Shown: piece by piece, positions 62,201 through 64,000 of the stretch
How positions within the stretch are numbered: position 1 is the stretch's first letter
How the letters are laid out: each line of letters opens with the position of its first letter
DNA from: Hetaerina americana
Taxonomy: Eukaryota > Arthropoda > Insecta > Odonata > Calopterygidae
Assembly (NCBI GenBank): GCA_022747635.1
Contig: JAKTNV010000003.1
Location: 94,503,290-94,567,289 of the forward strand
Direction of reading: 5' to 3'
Length of the DNA stretch: 64,000 nt
Position numbers and translations under genes: made by a program
The notes under the pieces: generated by a model
Told to the model about the DNA's origin: nothing
The model's database searches: none
The model's input: the letters and a program-made list of their open reading frames with translations, nothing else

Positions 62201-64000
62201 TAAAACAAACACGCGCACGCGGAATGTATTAATCGGATACAGATACGATACAAAATCAACGATGGCGGGTGAGCTAAAATATCGAGAGCGTTAACTAGCA
62301 ATGGCACTTGCCGCCGGCGCCAATCTCGGAGTCTAAACGTAATGCACGAGCAAGCTTCAAACGCAGCATTTGCTTGTAAATATTTATCCTTTATTTTATC
62401 CGCATTTTGCCAAGAAGTTGCAGCCTTACATAGTTTTTTACTGAAAGCCTTCTTTACTGAAACATTTGCGTCATCTGGTATTTCATTAGAGACTATTGTG
62501 GTCATGTAACTCATAGTTTAAAAATAATGCTGGTAATATATTTCGTGGCATTTTAGGTTCAGTAAATTAGAAAAATATCACCCAATCAAATTTCACCATC
62601 TTCACAGTTCTACACCCTTGGAGACAACGAAAAAAACAAAACATATCTGTTAAAAATACTTAGATTTTGGCTAAAAAATTCACACGATTCTGTAATACCT
62701 GTCCATTTTTATACGCACCTTTTAATTATTGACGCTGAAAGTAAGCCGCCATATAACCATACAGGCAATATTAGTTTTTTTAATAATTCCTTTCTTATTA
62801 TATGAAATAGATTCGTTATTTTAGTCACCCTCTATTAAAATTACGTAGTTCCGTCCAATCTTTCAATCTAAAATATACTCAATAGGAACAGAGATGTAAA
62901 ACATTAAACAGAGATGTATTCGTCCCCCCTACACGTCAATGCTCTGGTTCAGAAGTTGTCAAAAGTGTAATCGGTGAAGAAGAATAATACCCTCATGTAT
63001 AAAATTCGATTCGGGAGTCATACACAGAATAGGAATGAAAATATTTATTGAAATACACATGCTCTTACAGAATTTTTGGGACATATTCATGAAATATGGA
63101 GAATGATTCAGCGGAAGGAGCTCTGGATGTCATGAAGCCAAACGGTTTGCGTAAATTAAGCTCTCGAAGTCTTTAATCAACTCTCAGGTAGAAAAAGATG
63201 GGAGATAGACGATTGCAATTTATAGTGGTCAAATTTTAAAAATGCGGGAATTGGTGTAATAATATGATAAATGCGAAAATTCCTTCATGGCGAATGGTCC
63301 GAGGTATTCTAAAGATTTCGCTGCATCTCGAAATGATTTTTTCCTCTGGAAATTTTGATAGCCGCTCAGTAAACCCTATTTTTTGTCTTACTTGAAAATC
63401 GTATGTTTAACATAGACGATGAGGATATTTTTAGTCGAACATTATTCAAATTATAAATGAAAAACTTATACTTATAAAACATAATGTTAAATTTTCGCTT
63501 TCGTGAAGAAATGAGTATGCCTACCATCTTGAATTATATTAGGGCGTTCATGTGCGCACCAACAGTCCCAATGCTTTAGAAGCTTTCTTCGTTGAGGTGG
63601 AAATTTAATCTTTCTTCAAATACGCTTAGCACTTGTCAATGTATTTATTAGTTAAGTTAATGTGATATGTTGATTATTAGCTGCCAAAGAGCCATGCAAT
63701 TAAGTAATTACTTCTTATCATATGAAGGAGACATTAGAGCTCTAACTTCCGACAGTTATTAATTAAATATAACTTACTATTTGATTTTAACAATTAACGT
63801 ATATAATGGGTGAAAATAACTCTTTATCTATTTTTACGCTAAATTTTTGTATTACTCAACTCGGTTTGAATAAATTATTGTCATAAACACTTGTAACCTT
63901 AAATTTGTTGTGTTGATTATTATTTGGGGTGGGTGAAGACCATGGGGTGATAGGGGTAACAGCATTTTTCACCGAGGGTGGGGGGAAGGATAAAATGCGG
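62201..64000. other. AT-rich non-coding DNA
   Basis: No firm feature. A minus-strand frame at 62200-62514 begins with about 58 residues of mixed, lysine-rich composition that could be a small exon, but nothing confirms it. Confidence 0.4.

Noticed and set aside
1..64000. CRISPR arrays, operons or prokaryotic defence systems
   Set aside because: No regularly spaced repeats or compact gene clusters exist; base composition and repeats are those of an animal nuclear genome.

Overview
This is a stretch of animal nuclear DNA, most likely from an arthropod and probably an insect. It is AT-rich, has no recognisable host protein-coding exon, carries CA/TA microsatellites and one 100-base assembly gap, and is littered with decayed retroelements whose families are common in arthropods. 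I cannot name the species. No bacterial, organellar or viral gene is visible. The window behaves like a large intergenic or intronic region. The only long intact reading frame is the reverse transcriptase / GIY-YIG nuclease of a Penelope-like element (PLE) at about 40.3-42.5 kb on the + strand. Almost every other long open frame is low-complexity translation of purine- or pyrimidine-rich DNA. Mobile elements by position: (1) A CR1/Jockey-like non-LTR family is present as a C-terminal fragment with 3' tail at 13.56-14.18 kb (+), as a longer 5'-truncated copy at 25.68-27.76 kb (-), and as tails alone at 35.78 (+), 39.04 (+), 48.25 (-) and 50.09 kb (-). (2) A second, unrelated non-LTR family is present as broken fragments at 28.27-29.11 kb (+) and 42.54-43.25 kb (-); the PLE abuts the latter. 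(3) A second, much older PLE lies at about 58.0-58.9 kb (-). (4) Hammerhead-ribozyme-like cores of the kind carried by PLEs occur at 42.45, 58.88 and, degraded, 36.69 kb. (5) Fold-back elements lie at 16.74, 20.26, 35.47, 44.06 and 50.15 kb; two touch (TA)n arrays. (6) tRNA-derived SINE-like units lie at 25.41 kb and, less certainly, 18.1, 51.3 and 57.5 kb. Against this background sit about a dozen GC-rich islands a few hundred bases long, strongly biased to purines on one strand, several of which flip polarity in the middle. Some are CpG-rich and could be regulatory. A perfect 20-bp palindrome centred on a consensus CRE (TGACGTCA) sits in one of them at 45.42 kb. The functional content that can be supported is therefore retroelement biology plus candidate regulatory islands. 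I found no convincing host gene and no clearly new multi-gene system.
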